A stretch of DNA of 51,626 bases, from NCBI GenBank assembly GCA_000787465.1, contig JSYX01000137.1, positions 1 to 51,626 of the forward strand. Reading direction: 5' to 3'. Both the position numbers and the translations under genes were made by a program. Source of the stretch: Thermomucor indicae-seudaticae (taxonomy: Eukaryota; Mucoromycota; Mucoromycetes; Mucorales; Lichtheimiaceae). Positions 11,145 through 20,949 of this stretch are shown here, piece after piece (within the stretch, counting starts at the first letter, position 1; each line of letters opens with the position of its first letter). The notes under the pieces are model-generated. The model saw only the letters and a list, made by a program, of their open reading frames with translations, was not told the DNA's origin and ran no database searches.

Positions 11145-13660
11145 ATGGCCAGCGCACCCATCACACAATTTTCTTGTGAGTTTCTGCAAAGCACTCCCGA
11201 TTCCCCGCATCAATACTGATGCGTAATGTTTTTTCCGTCCTTGATAAGATCGCTCGCAAAAGGAGCTGACGGTTTGGAGCGGCTATCCCGAATATAAGCC
11301 TATTAAGGGTTTCGAGAAGTAAGCCGTCATTTTTTTCCGTCGGCTTCACTATGCGAAGCCTCACAGTGTGTTTGTTGCAGGCCGGAAACGACGACCAAGA
11401 CATTTCAATACAGCAAGTATGGACACGCCTACGCTTACGCAACGAGCGAAAGGTACACACAGAGTTACCGGATCTCTCTCCGCGCATTCCGAATCGTCTG
11501 ACTAGTAATTACCCCTACAGTGTGAAAGTGTTTGATGCGGGCGCATGGACACAATGGTGCGAAATCAAGCGGCCCAATGTCGTTGAGCTCTGGTTCTCTC
11601 CTCAGGGCACTTACTTGGCTACCTGGGAACGGCCATGTAAGGGCACACATACTAGGCGGAAGTTTTACAATTTGCCGATTAACTTGTTCGTTAGCTAAAT
11701 CTGAAGACGGATCCGGAAGCAAGAATCTCATGATCTGGAACTCGAAAACTGGCGAGCAAATCGCGGCCTTTTCGCAAAAGCAACTGAACAACTGGTATAT
11801 GTCGTGGTGCTTCAGGGCATGTCAAAGTGAAGAAGAGAAAACAATTAATTGAGGTCTTTGCAGGAACTTTCAGTGGACAGACGATGAAAAGTACTGTGCC
11901 CGAATGGTGACGGGTGAGATTCAGTTTTGGGAAAGCAAAAATGCTGGAAAATCAGTGTGGGCAAGGTTAAAGCTGGAAGGTATTGCTCAGTTCTCCCTAA
12001 GCCCTGGCAAATCGCCTGCTGTTGCTGTCTTTATCCCTGAACGAAAGGTTTGTAATATTTGGGTGATTGGGATTCATAGGACTTTTGTTGCTAAAGCAAT
12101 TGAAATCGGTGTTAGGGTGCGCCAGCCATCGTGCGAATGTACAGTATTCCGAACTTTAACCAAGCTTTATCCAACAAAACGTTCTACAAGGCCGACCATG
12201 TGCAAATGTTCTGGAATGACTTGGGTACGAATTTACTTGTATTGACTCAGACCGACGTCGACAAAACAGGCAAATCATACTATGGAGGTGAGTTATATCG
12301 CGTTTGTAGCTTGATTACATCCAGCTCTGACAGTCCTGTTTTCTGCCTTAGAAACAAATTTGTACTATCTTGCAGTGGCTGGAAATTTCGATTGCCGCGT
12401 ACCCCTAGGTAAGCTGGATAATGACTTTCGACGCATTTATGGTTTATTGACCATGGAGGCTGTGTATAGACAAAGAAGGTCCGGTTCATGATGTAGCTTG
12501 GAGCCCGAATTCCAAAGAATTTGTTGTCGTCTATGGCTGTAAGTGATATCGATCTCTCCATAATACCCGGATGAATTGATAGTGTTATAGCTATGCCGGC
12601 AAAAACTACGTTATTCGACCATCGTGCGAACCCTGTTCATACATTTGGCATTGACCCTCGCAATTTCGTACGATTCAATCCACAAGGATGCATTATTGCC
12701 ATCGCTGGTTTTGGCAACTTGAACGGCACTATCGATCTCTGGGATAGAAAGACGCTGAAAAAGATCAACACGTTTGCAGCACCTAATGCATCGTACTGTG
12801 AATGGTCTCCATGTGGCAGATACATCATGACGGCGACTCTTACCCCTCGTCTGCGTGTCGATAACGGATTTAAAATGTGGCATCATACTGGCAGTCTGAT
12901 ATACGAAGAGAGTGTAGATGAGCTCTTCCAAGTCGGTTGGCGACCTGAACCTTGCTCACGGTTCCCACCAATGCGGTCAGCATCTCCAGCACCAAAACCT
13001 ATCAAAATCTCGGCCGGATCAGGACCTTCAAAAGCTGCAGTAAAGCCTGCTGGGGCATACCGTCCGCCTCACCTGAGAGGCACTTCTGCAGTAGCAACAA
13101 CTTCTTTGGCTGAGGTTGGTACAGCATTACAGATCACTTGACTGATTTATGTCTAATGTGACGATTTTAAATAGCGAGAAGCTGCATTAAGCGGCCGTGG
13201 CCCATCAGTTGGTGGACAGCGCAAGGTTCCTGGAGCAAATTTCGGTAAGTAACACCTATCGGTTTCCCTGAAAAGTTGCTGATCGACCGCTTTGGCAATA
13301 GTAAATAAGAATAAAAAGAATGGTCCAAATAATCAAGGTAAATAGCAAAAATGCTTACTGATACTATTATTGGCTTACTCATAGACTCTGTAGCACCCAA
13401 CGGAAGCGCAGGAAACGCTTCCGCAACTGCAGAGGACAAACAAAAGAAAATTAGAAATCTTGAAAAGAAGCTTCGGCAAATTAATGAACTTAGAGAAAAG
13501 CAGAGTCGTGGTGAAACCCTCGACGCTGGACAAGTAAGTTTCAAACCATCTCATGTGTACCATCTCTTCTACTCATTCATTTTCTTTGTACATTTCTCAG
13601 CTGCAAAAACTTGCGTCTGAAGCGAACGTCATGCGAGAACTTGCTGCCCTTCGACTGTAA
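11145..13660 (+). CDS. eIF2A: eukaryotic translation initiation factor 2A (eIF2A)
   Basis: Fourteen exons give 569 aa: 11145-11175, 11249-11318, 11381-11452, 11521-11636, 11695-11794, 11864-12047, 12116-12287, 12352-12408, 12470-12538, 12591-13114, 13175-13244, 13302-13337, 13385-13533, 13601-13660. The N-terminal two thirds is the eIF2A-type beta-propeller (WSGYPEYKPIKGFEKPET, LWFSPQGTYLATWERP, KSYYGETNLYYLA, GPVHDVAWSPN, IAIAGFGNLNGTIDLWD, CEWSPCGRYIMTATLTPRLR). A linker contains AYRPPHLRG, and the tail is a basic coiled coil (KKIRNLEKKLRQINELREKQ). Family role: Met-tRNA and 40S binding in non-canonical initiation. One oddity: splicing gives GSMPAKTTLFD where yeast and human have a Tyr before MPA. 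The start ATG sits in a 31 nt first exon, chosen because it continues directly into the conserved N-terminus. Confidence 0.92.
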
Positions 13661-14205
13661 CAAGCAATTAATTAAGTTTTAAAATGTAGCACTACACGCA
13701 GCAATTTAAAATAAGATTTTCATCTAGTTCATATCGTGCAATGCAAACATAATCATCGTCGTCATTGAGACTTCAGCTTGCTTGCAACAAAAGTCCTTTT
13801 TGTCTTCAAAAAACTCACGTTGTTCCAGCTCTAGATACGTTAATGGCATGAAATACCACTTGACATCAGTGCTTTGTACCACTAAAGATACATCTGGCTT
13901 TAGCAATGAACAGCGCCATCTTTAACTTCACTTTACATTGAGGACTGAATGATTTCGCTTCTGCTCTATTCTGACGACCAGCCGCCACAAAACGAGGTGC
14001 AGGACCTGTAAGCAGCTGATCGAAACGAACATGCAAATCTTTCCGCAGCCTTAACAATGCATGATAAAAGAACGATATCGCTCAGCTAGGCACATGCGCA
14101 AAAAGCGTAAAACGCATACAGAACGACACTACGAAGCGTTTAAGAAAGCACTTCACATAACGTTATATACAATGCCGGCTGTCACCACGTTAACCATTTT
14201 TCTCG
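13661..14205. other. intergenic with a doubtful small minus-strand gene
   Basis: Between eIF2A and the tandem array. On the minus strand, 14057 to 13724 could encode a ~100 aa protein if a 43 nt intron is removed (first exon starts MLRLRKDLHVRF, second contains KWYFMPLTYLELEQREFF). The intron would be shorter than any other here and no family is recognised, so I do not call it a gene. Otherwise this is the 3' flank of eIF2A. Confidence 0.3.
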
Positions 14206-14436
14206 ATGAGCGTGATCTTTTGCCTTTAGCATGTCATATTTCGGATGCCTGCATGCAGCGAGCATTTTTATTAGCCACGAAGCAACAAGTATGCCCATCA
14301 TTTCCAATCTAGACATGAACTTGGTCACTTGATTTCGGTCAAAAACATCTAGGCAGCATGCCCCCGTTTGAGGCTGATCTATGCACGAAGTCCAAGTTTA
14401 TGCATCCTTATCCCGGTGTTCCGTTCCGCAAACTTT

Positions 14437-14444
14437 TATTTAAA
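14437..14444 (+). promoter_or_regulatory. TATA-like box of array copy 1
   Basis: TATTTAAA followed by TCACAAGGACAC, about 65 bp before the ATG at 14509. The same block recurs before copies 3 and 4, which argues for a real core promoter element. Confidence 0.6.
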
Positions 14445-14508
14445 TCACAAGGACACGAATGGTGAAGCAAGGCACTCCTTCCTCCTCCTCTTCTCTTTTT
14501 TTAAAAAA

Positions 14509-14870
14509 ATGTCTAACTTGACTTCCCGTCCTTTGGACTACGTCGTCCGTGCTCCCGTCCCCGACCTTCGGGTCGATTATTATTTTGTGACAAGCACCCT
14601 GGCAGTCCAGGAGATCCGCGTCCGGGGCCAGCTGGCCAAGGTCGAGTTTGTCTCGTTGTCGGTAAGTTTCTATATGTCGTGTGTAAAGAAAAGAGAAGGC
14701 TCACGCTTGTCAAACTTTGACAGCCTTCTGGGCTTGACTTGCCCCCCTCCAGCGCTGCCGCGAAGCGCCAGCGCGAAGACGACGACGGTGAGGCCTTGGC
14801 GCGGAGGCCATTGAAAAAGCGAAAGTGCGGCGACGGCAAGGTGAAGCCGTTCAAAAAACGCCGCCTTTAA
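14509..14870 (+). CDS. array gene copy 1: small basic nuclear-looking protein, unknown family
   Basis: Exons 14509-14661 and 14724-14870 give 99 aa. Exon 1 (51 codons) is the conserved part: PVPDLRVDYYFVT then VQEIRVRGQL and KVEFVSLS, an alternating hydrophobic pattern suggesting beta strands. Exon 2 is low complexity: Ser/Ala, an acidic patch (REDDDGEALAR), then PLKKRKCGDGKVKPFKKRRL, which reads as a bipartite nuclear localisation signal at the extreme C-terminus. I recognise no family. A faint resemblance of EIRVRGQLAKVEF to the first strands of OB-fold proteins is noted as a guess only. The intron is precisely conserved in all five copies, which supports real expression. Start: the ATG after AAAAAA, conserved in copy 3. 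Confidence 0.75.
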
Positions 14871-15234
14871 TATACCCATCTTTATACCCCCCCTTTCCCT
14901 TCCCTCTCTCCCTCTTCGTTATTTCTTTTTGTATTATCAGTTACTCCCTTTTTTGTATATATATGTGAATATTATTAACGTTTCCTTTGCATGTTTTTTC
15001 CTATCTGCTATATATTTTGTTTGTTACGTCTGTCACCACGGCGAAAATTGGGCGGGCTAGAGAGCGGGAGGGAGGGAGAGCGGGCAGAAGGGCGGTTTTC
15101 ACCATATAGCTCAGATATCCGCCCTACAGGTTCCACAAGTTACGGACTTGCAGCAGTATAGACCTCACATCGTACAGAGCTTTTGGCAAAATCCGCCCTT
15201 TTTCGCCGTAGTGTGTGTCTAGCCACGTCTTTTT

Positions 15235-15370
15235 TCGGTGAGCGCGATTTGTCTTTTTTCTTGCTTTTGGAGTCACGTATTTTAATGCGAACATCTCTAT
15301 TAACTTTCGAAAAATCTTGGTCAGCAATTTGAACCGAAAACGAGTTTGATCCGTTGATCTCAGCCAAAAG
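15235..15370 (+). repeat. displaced upstream module of array copy 2
   Basis: About 135 bp match the upstream modules of the other copies (GTGAGCGCGATTTGTC … GCGAACATCTCTATTAACTTTCG … CTCAGCCAAA). The gene that should follow within ~300 bp begins only at 16431, and the TATTTAAA block is absent. The module and gene appear separated by about 1 kb of unrelated sequence (15371 to roughly 16330). Confidence 0.65.
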
Positions 15371-16430
15371 CAGCTACGGACCCGACCAGGCGGATCCAAT
15401 TCGTAATTTCCTTTTACAGTTCAGCGTATCGAATGACGAGCGATTTTTTGCCTGATGGAGATAGGCACATAAGAGCTTCAGGATCAAATTCATGGATAGA
15501 AGACGGATGACGTTGCCATCGTCGACTGGAACCGTCTCCAGGTAACGCTTGCGTTGATTTGCCTTGTTCAAAATGCATATCAGACGCTGTACAGCGTAGG
15601 AACAGCGCTATCACTATAGCAAACACGCGAGCTTGACCAATGCATGAGTGCCACCTCGTACATTCCTGACGGCCACATATAGCTATCTGTTATAATGAAG
15701 TCAAGAATATGATGAGCTGCTTATTCAGGGACGTTGTATATAAGTTACGGGTAAGTCAGACACGAAGCAATGGTAATCAGCCTGCAACCAAACAACTTAG
15801 TACGCGATGCATACAAGACGCTTAATCCTTCTATTACCTTGTGCTAGAAGCGAACCAGTATCTTCGCCCGCCGAAAGTGATTTACACTAGTTTAATCACA
15901 ATGGGGTGTGCATTTGTTGGTATGACAACAAGCTTGATTAGCGGGGCACGTTGTCAAGTGAGTCTATCTAGCATACCTAGTGGCTTACCACATATTCAGA
16001 TGGAGTACTTCATTTGACATCAGCGCAGTCGCCCCAAGTCGTTGATTGCCAAAGTCCAATATATAGCTTAAAACTGTCTGTTCATTACTGACTAAGTACG
16101 AGCCTTTATGGTTTTTATTGGAGAAAATGAGATTTAGATACAACAGTTTATAATCCATATGGCCTGATGCTGAAGTGATCAAGTGCCTGATGTGGAATGA
16201 TGGGGATAAACCTCCTGCACGAAGTTATGAAAACGTTGATTGAGCGGGGATTAAAGTCTTTATCATTTGTCCCACTCTGCCTCGTCATAAGGAGATATTG
16301 CGCTGCAGAGGAGATGCATCAGCACACCCCCAAGCCGTCCACTTTGACCCCAGTTATTTGTTTTTTTTTTTTGTTTTCTGCAGCATCTCTCCTGTAGTCA
16401 CTTCTTCTTCCTCTTTTTCCTCATCTTCTA
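15371..16430. other. non-repeat DNA inside the array, possible insertion
   Basis: This stretch has no counterpart in the other array units. I see no long open frame, no clear terminal inverted repeats and no direct-repeat target site by eye. A T-rich run near 16362 precedes copy 2. Either an old insertion or the only surviving ancestral spacer would explain it. Confidence 0.4.
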
Positions 16431-16801
16431 ATGTCTCTGCTTACTTCGCGCCCTTTGGACGACACCGTCCGTAATCCCGTCCCCGACCTTCGGGTCGACT
16501 ATTATTTTGTGACTAATACCCTGGCGATCCAGGAGATCCGCGTCCGAGGCCAGCTGACCAAGGTCGAATTTGTGCCGTTGTCGGTAAGTTTCTTTATGTT
16601 GTGTGTAAAGAAAAAAGAAGACTCACACTTGTCAAACTTTGACAGCCTATGCTGACGTGTGGGGTTGACACGCCCTCCTCCAGCGCTGCCGCAAAGCGCC
16701 AGCGTGAAGTCGACGACTGCGAGGCTTTGGCGCGGAGGCCGCTGAAAAAGTGGAAGTGCGGCGACGGCAAGACCAAGCTGTTGAAGGCACGCCGTCTTTA
16801 A
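16431..16801 (+). CDS. array gene copy 2: small basic nuclear-looking protein
   Basis: Exons 16431-16583 and 16646-16801 give 102 aa. Exon 1 is collinear with copy 1 (PVPDLRVDYYFVTNTLAIQE, RVRGQLTKVEFVPLS). Exon 2 has a short insertion (PMLTCGVDTP) before SSSAAAKRQRE and keeps the basic tail with changes (PLKKWKCGDGKTKLLKARRL). The frame, splice sites and stop are intact. Unlike copies 1, 3 and 4 it lacks the TATTTAAA block, because the usual upstream module sits ~1.2 kb away, so its expression may differ. Function unknown. Confidence 0.72.
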
Positions 16802-17195
16802 TATACCCCTCTGTATACCCTTCTCCCTCTTTTCCCCTCTCCCCATATTCCCTAATTCTTTTTACTTGTGTTATTAGTTATTTTGTTTATTATATATTAT
16901 ATTCGTCGCATGCATGTTTAGCTATTCTCCTTTCGATGAGCACGATTGTTCTTTTTGTTTTTGGTGTCTTGGATTTTGATGTGAACATTTGTATTAGCTT
17001 TCGACGAATCCATGGCAGCAGCAATTATGCCTATCATTTCGATATAGACTTAAACAGGAAACGGGTTTGGTCTCTTGACCTCAGTCAAATGCAACTAATA
17101 GAAACCCCCGTTACGGGCTGTATATGCATGCACAAAATCCAAATGCATGTGCATCCCTTTCGGACGTTCCGCTCCGCGGACCTCGGGTAAACGCC

Positions 17196-17203
17196 TATTT
17201 AAA
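17196..17203 (+). promoter_or_regulatory. TATA-like box of array copy 3
   Basis: TATTTAAA followed by TCACAAGGACAC, about 67 bp upstream of the ATG at 17270; same block and spacing as copy 1. Confidence 0.6.
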
Positions 17204-17269
17204 TCACAAGGACACCACTGGCGAAGCAAGGCACTCCTTCTTCCTGTTCTTTTTCTTTTTTTTCAAAAA

Positions 17270-17789
17270 ATGTCTAACTTGACTTCCTGTCCGCTGGACT
17301 ACGTCCTCCGCTTTCTCGTCCCCGACCTTCGGGTCGATTATTATTTTTTGACAACGACCAGGGCCGTTCAGGAGATACGTCTCCGAGGCCAGCTCGTCAA
17401 GGTCGAGCTGGTGACCTTGTCCGTAAGTTTCTTTTCCTCCGTATGTCGTGTATAAAGAAAAGAAGAAGGACTCACTCTTTGCCAAACTTTGACAGCCCGG
17501 GCTCCAGCGTGGCCCTGACTCCTCCGCCTCCTCCAGCGCCGCCAAAAAGCGCGTCCGTGAGGACGATGACGGCGAGGCCTTGGCGAGGAGGCCATTGAAG
17601 AAGCGCAAGGACGGCTACGGCAGGGTGAAGCCGTTAAAAACGCGCCACCTGTCATATACCCCACTTTATACCCCTCTCCCCCACTTCCCCGTCCCCCTAT
17701 ACCCTAATTCTTTTTTTGTATTAGTAGTTTCTTGCGCTTTTTTGTGCATATATATTAAATTTTTCTTTATATCTTATTGTTTTATATAG
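17270..17789 (+). CDS. array gene copy 3: stop-loss variant with hydrophobic extension
   Basis: Exons 17270-17422 and 17496-17789 give 148 aa. Up to residue ~102 it follows the family (VPDLRVDYYFLT, RLRGQLVKVELVTLS, then KKRVREDDDGEALARRPLKK). Where copies 1 and 2 end CTT-TAA, this copy reads CTG-TCA, so translation runs on through the former 3' UTR for ~46 residues, much of it hydrophobic (FFVLVVSCAFLCIYIKFFF). The extension looks like accidental UTR translation rather than an evolved domain, but as encoded it would place a membrane-like segment after a nuclear signal. No other lesion is present. Confidence 0.65.
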
Positions 17790-17816
17790 TATATAAGCTG
17801 CTTGTGTGTTTGACCA

Positions 17817-17837
17817 TTTCTTTCTTTCTTTCTTTCA
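17817..17837. repeat. TTTC microsatellite
   Basis: Five to six TTTC units between array copy 3 and the upstream module of copy 4; simple repeat. Confidence 0.7.
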
Positions 17838-17993
17838 ATGAGCGTTTGTTTTCTTTTTTGCTTTTGGAGCCTCTTACTTTTGATGCAAACTTTTCTATTA
17901 GCTTTCGAAAGCCAGGGTAGCAACATCGATCTAGAAATGAATTTATGCGCAAAATCCAAGTGCTGCTCGTTCCGCAGATCCCGGGCAAACTAC

Positions 17994-18001
17994 TATTTAA
18001 A
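17994..18001 (+). promoter_or_regulatory. TATA-like box of array copy 4
   Basis: TATTTAAA followed by TCACAAAGACAC, about 73 bp before the ATG at 18074. The box survives although the gene it serves is broken. Confidence 0.5.
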
Positions 18002-18073
18002 TCACAAAGACACGACTAGAGAAGCAAGACACCCTCGTTCTTGTTCTTCTTATCCCTGCCTTTTGAAAGATAA

Positions 18074-18448
18074 ATGCTTACGTTGACTGCCTGCCCCTTG
18101 AACGACGTAGCTCGTGATCCCGTCCCTGACCTTCGGATCGACCTTTATTTTTTGACAAGCAGCACGGCCATCCGGGAGATCCATGTCCGACGGTAGCTGG
18201 CCAAGGTCGAGTTTGTCTCGTTGTCTGTAAGTTTCTTTATGTCGCATATAAAGCAAAGAGGCAAGATTCACTCTTTCAAAGTTTGACAGACTGGGTTGTG
18301 GACTGGCCGGACTCGCCCTCATCCAGCGCCGTCAACAGGCGCAAGAGCGACGATGTTGATGATAGGTTTCCGAAGTGATGCCGCTGAAATAGCTCAAGTG
18401 CGGCAACGGCAAATTCAATCCGTTGAGAAAACGCCGTCGCCTGCCATA
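18074..18448 (+). pseudogene. array gene copy 4, broken
   Basis: Homologous to copies 1-3 over both exons (18074-18226, intron 18227-18289, exon 2 from 18290). Codon 41 is TAG where the other copies have a Gln codon in RGQL (18194-18196). In exon 2 the frame entered from the intron is not the one that preserves the family tail, so a frameshift is present as well, and stops interrupt the basic region. The intron is still well conserved (GTAAGTTTCTTTATGTCGCAT … AGTTTGACAG). Inactivation is therefore probably recent. No product is expected beyond ~40 residues. Confidence 0.8.
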
Positions 18449-18893
18449 TACTCATCTCCCTTTCTTTCCTGACTCTTTGTAATTGCATTATTAGTTTTCT
18501 GTGCCTTTCTATATATTTATATATTCTTCCTATTGAATTTTTGCTGTGTGTTTTACTATTTCTTTTGTACATAAGCGCGATTTGTCTCTTTTTCCTTTTG
18601 GCATCTCTTACTGTGATGCGAACATTTCTATTAGCTTTTTCGACAAAGCCAGGACAACAACGCCTATGCCTATGTTTTGGATCCAGACCTGAATTGGAAA
18701 TGAATTTGGTCACTTGATGTCAGTCAAAATCATTTGGAACCCAGTTCTGGAAGGCCTATGTAAAAAGTCCGAGTGTTTATGCAGCCTTGTCCGGGTGCTC
18801 CGTTCCGGAATTCCGGGCGAATTCCCATTTAAACCAAAAGAACGCAAGACACTTCATCCTCTTCTTCTTTCTTCTGTCTTTTGGAAAAGAAAC

Positions 18894-19323
18894 ATGCCTT
18901 TGTTGACTTCCCGCCCTTGGATGACGTGATCCATAACTCAGTCCCTGACCATCGGGTCAGTTTCTATTTTGTGACAAGCACCACGGCCATCGGGGACATC
19001 CACCGCCGTGGCCGACTTGTCCAAGTCGAATTGTTGTCGTTGTCCGCGTACGAGACGGAAGACATCCCTGTAAGTTTCTTGTGCTGTGGGTAAAGGAAAG
19101 AACACTCAGTCTTGTCGAACTTTGTTAGCCTTGATTATACCGAGGTGAAACAAGAACCCAGCAACATGCGTAAGCATGGCTTGGATTCCCCACGCCAGTC
19201 ACCCCAAGCGCTGCCGAGAAGCGCAAGCCCGGTGATGATGATGATGATGATGATGATGTCTCGGAAGTGATGTCAATAAGGAAGCGCAAGTTTCACTGTC
19301 CTAAGTCAATCTGGCTGTTATAA
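18894..19323 (+). pseudogene. array gene copy 5, frameshifted and diverged
   Basis: After MPLLTSRP a one-base deletion (CCTTGG where the others have CCTTTGG) shifts the frame to an early TGA. In the shifted frame the family is readable on: SVPDHRVSFYFVTSTTA, RRGRLVQVELLSLS, then eight extra codons (AYETEDIP) before the donor at 19070. The intron is 19070-19128. Exon 2 contains a (GAT)8 run giving poly-Asp and a basic patch (SIRKRKFH) before TAA at 19321-19323, but these lie in a frame not reachable without another shift. The upstream box is CATTTAAA instead of TATTTAAA. It is the most divergent copy and may preserve an older, longer form. Confidence 0.75.
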
Positions 19324-20949
19324 CATTGAAGTTTCCTTTTATGCGTCTATTGTAGTTGTTGCATATGTGCATATTTGGGAGCAAAATGTCACGAGGATTT
19401 GTGTCACATGCGGCATTTCCAAAAATACTGTATTTTCCCGTCTGATTTGCACTTAATGAAAAATCTTTTGGCGCTGCTGGCGAAGGCCGTTTCGCACTGA
19501 TCCATTTTACATTTGGCCTTTTGCTGGAGGAGGTTCGCACCAAGTATGAACAATATTCAGTATAGGTCTGTCCAAAAAACCTACGCTCCTCTTCAGCTCA
19601 GCAATTCTTGTCGTTTTTCTTCTTTTTGTGCATATCAGTAAGAGTGATGCATTGATAAAGATAAAAGGTTTGAAACATGAGATCATAATTACGCCGATAG
19701 AAGAGAGTTACATAAAAAGAAGCTGGATTCATGCGACATCTTGCACTGTGCTGTTTTGGCTCCCGAGTTGCTCGGCGGGTGCTAGCTTCTTGCTCACTGA
19801 CAGGACAGTGCACCCTTTCTCTAATTTCAGCCACTCGTTCGAAGCTGGATAAAACCATTACCCCACACACCAGTAAAGCTATATTATCTTTAGAATCCAA
19901 TAGCGATGCTGATAAAGTGCTTTTAACAGGTTCAGGTGCTGTGGCGACATCTGTCAATGGGACAGACATACGACATTGCACTCACTCTTGATGAGTGTTC
20001 TTGTAAGTGTAATACAAGATTCCAATCGACGAACCGGGGTACTAATCCTTCTTAATAGGATCGGTAAGAGATAATACAGTGACAGAATAACGAGAAGCTC
20101 ACCATTTGTTTACATTAATGCTGCCGTGGTTGTCTTTTGCGTCGGGCGCGCTTGCTTTTGCGCGAGAAGTAAGTGTGCAAAATAAAATGTCAGTTATGCA
20201 AAATTTTTAATTCATATACGCATATTTGATCTATCTAGAGCGTAACCGGCGTTCCCACAATTGACGCAAAAGATCATCTATAGCAGTGCAAACAGTTATT
20301 TGAAATCTAGTATATGCAAGCTGAAGATTTCATTTATATGGGCTGATTGCGTAGCAAATGAAAGATTGACTACAATCGAGCTTCTACCACGTTTGTGCAA
20401 ATAGCAGAAGGGGAAGGAAAACTGGCGATGATCCCGAAGATGATGGTTATAGGGCTCTGGATGTTCGTTATTCAGGGTACCATAAGACTGGATACAGTAA
20501 ACCCACTATCACTAACCCAGAATGGCATAAAAATGGACTTATTCGCTATCGTCACCTGGTCCGAAGGATGCATGACACGTCAGCAGCAAACCATGCGCTT
20601 TCTATTTCAGAAACACCAGTAACACTGTTCGTAAGAACAAGAAAAATTGCCCCGTGGTTGATTACGTTCGCGATGCTGACATGGCGTTTCTTTTGCTGAG
20701 GAAGCGAAACCGACCAATATTTTGTCATTGGTCCCGAAATCCACATTCTCTTGCCGCAAAGCACGCGATGTCAGCTGAGATCTCGTTCACTGCGAAAATT
20801 CCACCACCTCAGACTGGTCATTGCATCTTGAGCCAGGGTAATCTCATACGTATTTATTCATTGCAAAAACGAGAAGTTCTCTTGGCTGCAAATACTGGAA
20901 GCAAAAAGAGGCAGGTTCCATGCTGTTGTCCAAGTGCATATCATCATTG
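19324..20949. other. unassigned region, possible unresolved exons
   Basis: About 1.6 kb without a gene I can assemble. Two stretches look coding-like on the plus strand. One (20120-20280) is a short signal-like MLPWLSFASGALAFARE joined across a plausible 69 nt intron to SVTGVPTIDAKDHL. The other is an open frame of ~300 nt from about 20372, containing DDPEDDGYRALDVRYSGYHK and NPEWHKNGLIRYRHL. Neither links convincingly to a start, stop and splice sites, and neither resembles a family I know. They could be exons of one decayed or poorly spliced gene. Confidence 0.3.

Larger units (their letters stand above)
14206..19323 (+). repeat. degenerate tandem array of promoter-plus-gene units (5 copies)
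   Basis: Five related units follow one another in the same orientation. Each has an upstream module beginning near GAGCGCGATTTG (starts near 14206, 15235, 16937, 17837, 18571), then in four units a TATTTAAA/CATTTAAA box, then a two-exon gene for a small basic protein. Spacing between modules is about 1029, 1702, 900 and 734 bp, so copies have gained and lost sequence. The introns are as similar between copies as the exons (all begin GTAAGTTTCT; four end AACTTTGACAG or AGTTTGACAG). The array is bounded by eIF2A on the left and unassigned DNA on the right. It has no transposase, terminal repeats or integrase, and looks like local gene amplification. Confidence 0.85.

Noticed and set aside
11351..11852. 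Open frames of 106-115 codons in the eIF2A locus
   Set aside because: They read through introns in the wrong frame; the spliced eIF2A reading explains the region fully.
14368..14814. 148-codon frame over array copy 1
   Set aside because: It reads into the conserved intron and then out of frame; the two-exon form shared by the other copies is preferred.
15124..15399. 91-codon minus-strand frame rich in Lys/Arg
   Set aside because: It is the antisense reading of the displaced array promoter module, which is a non-coding repeat elsewhere.
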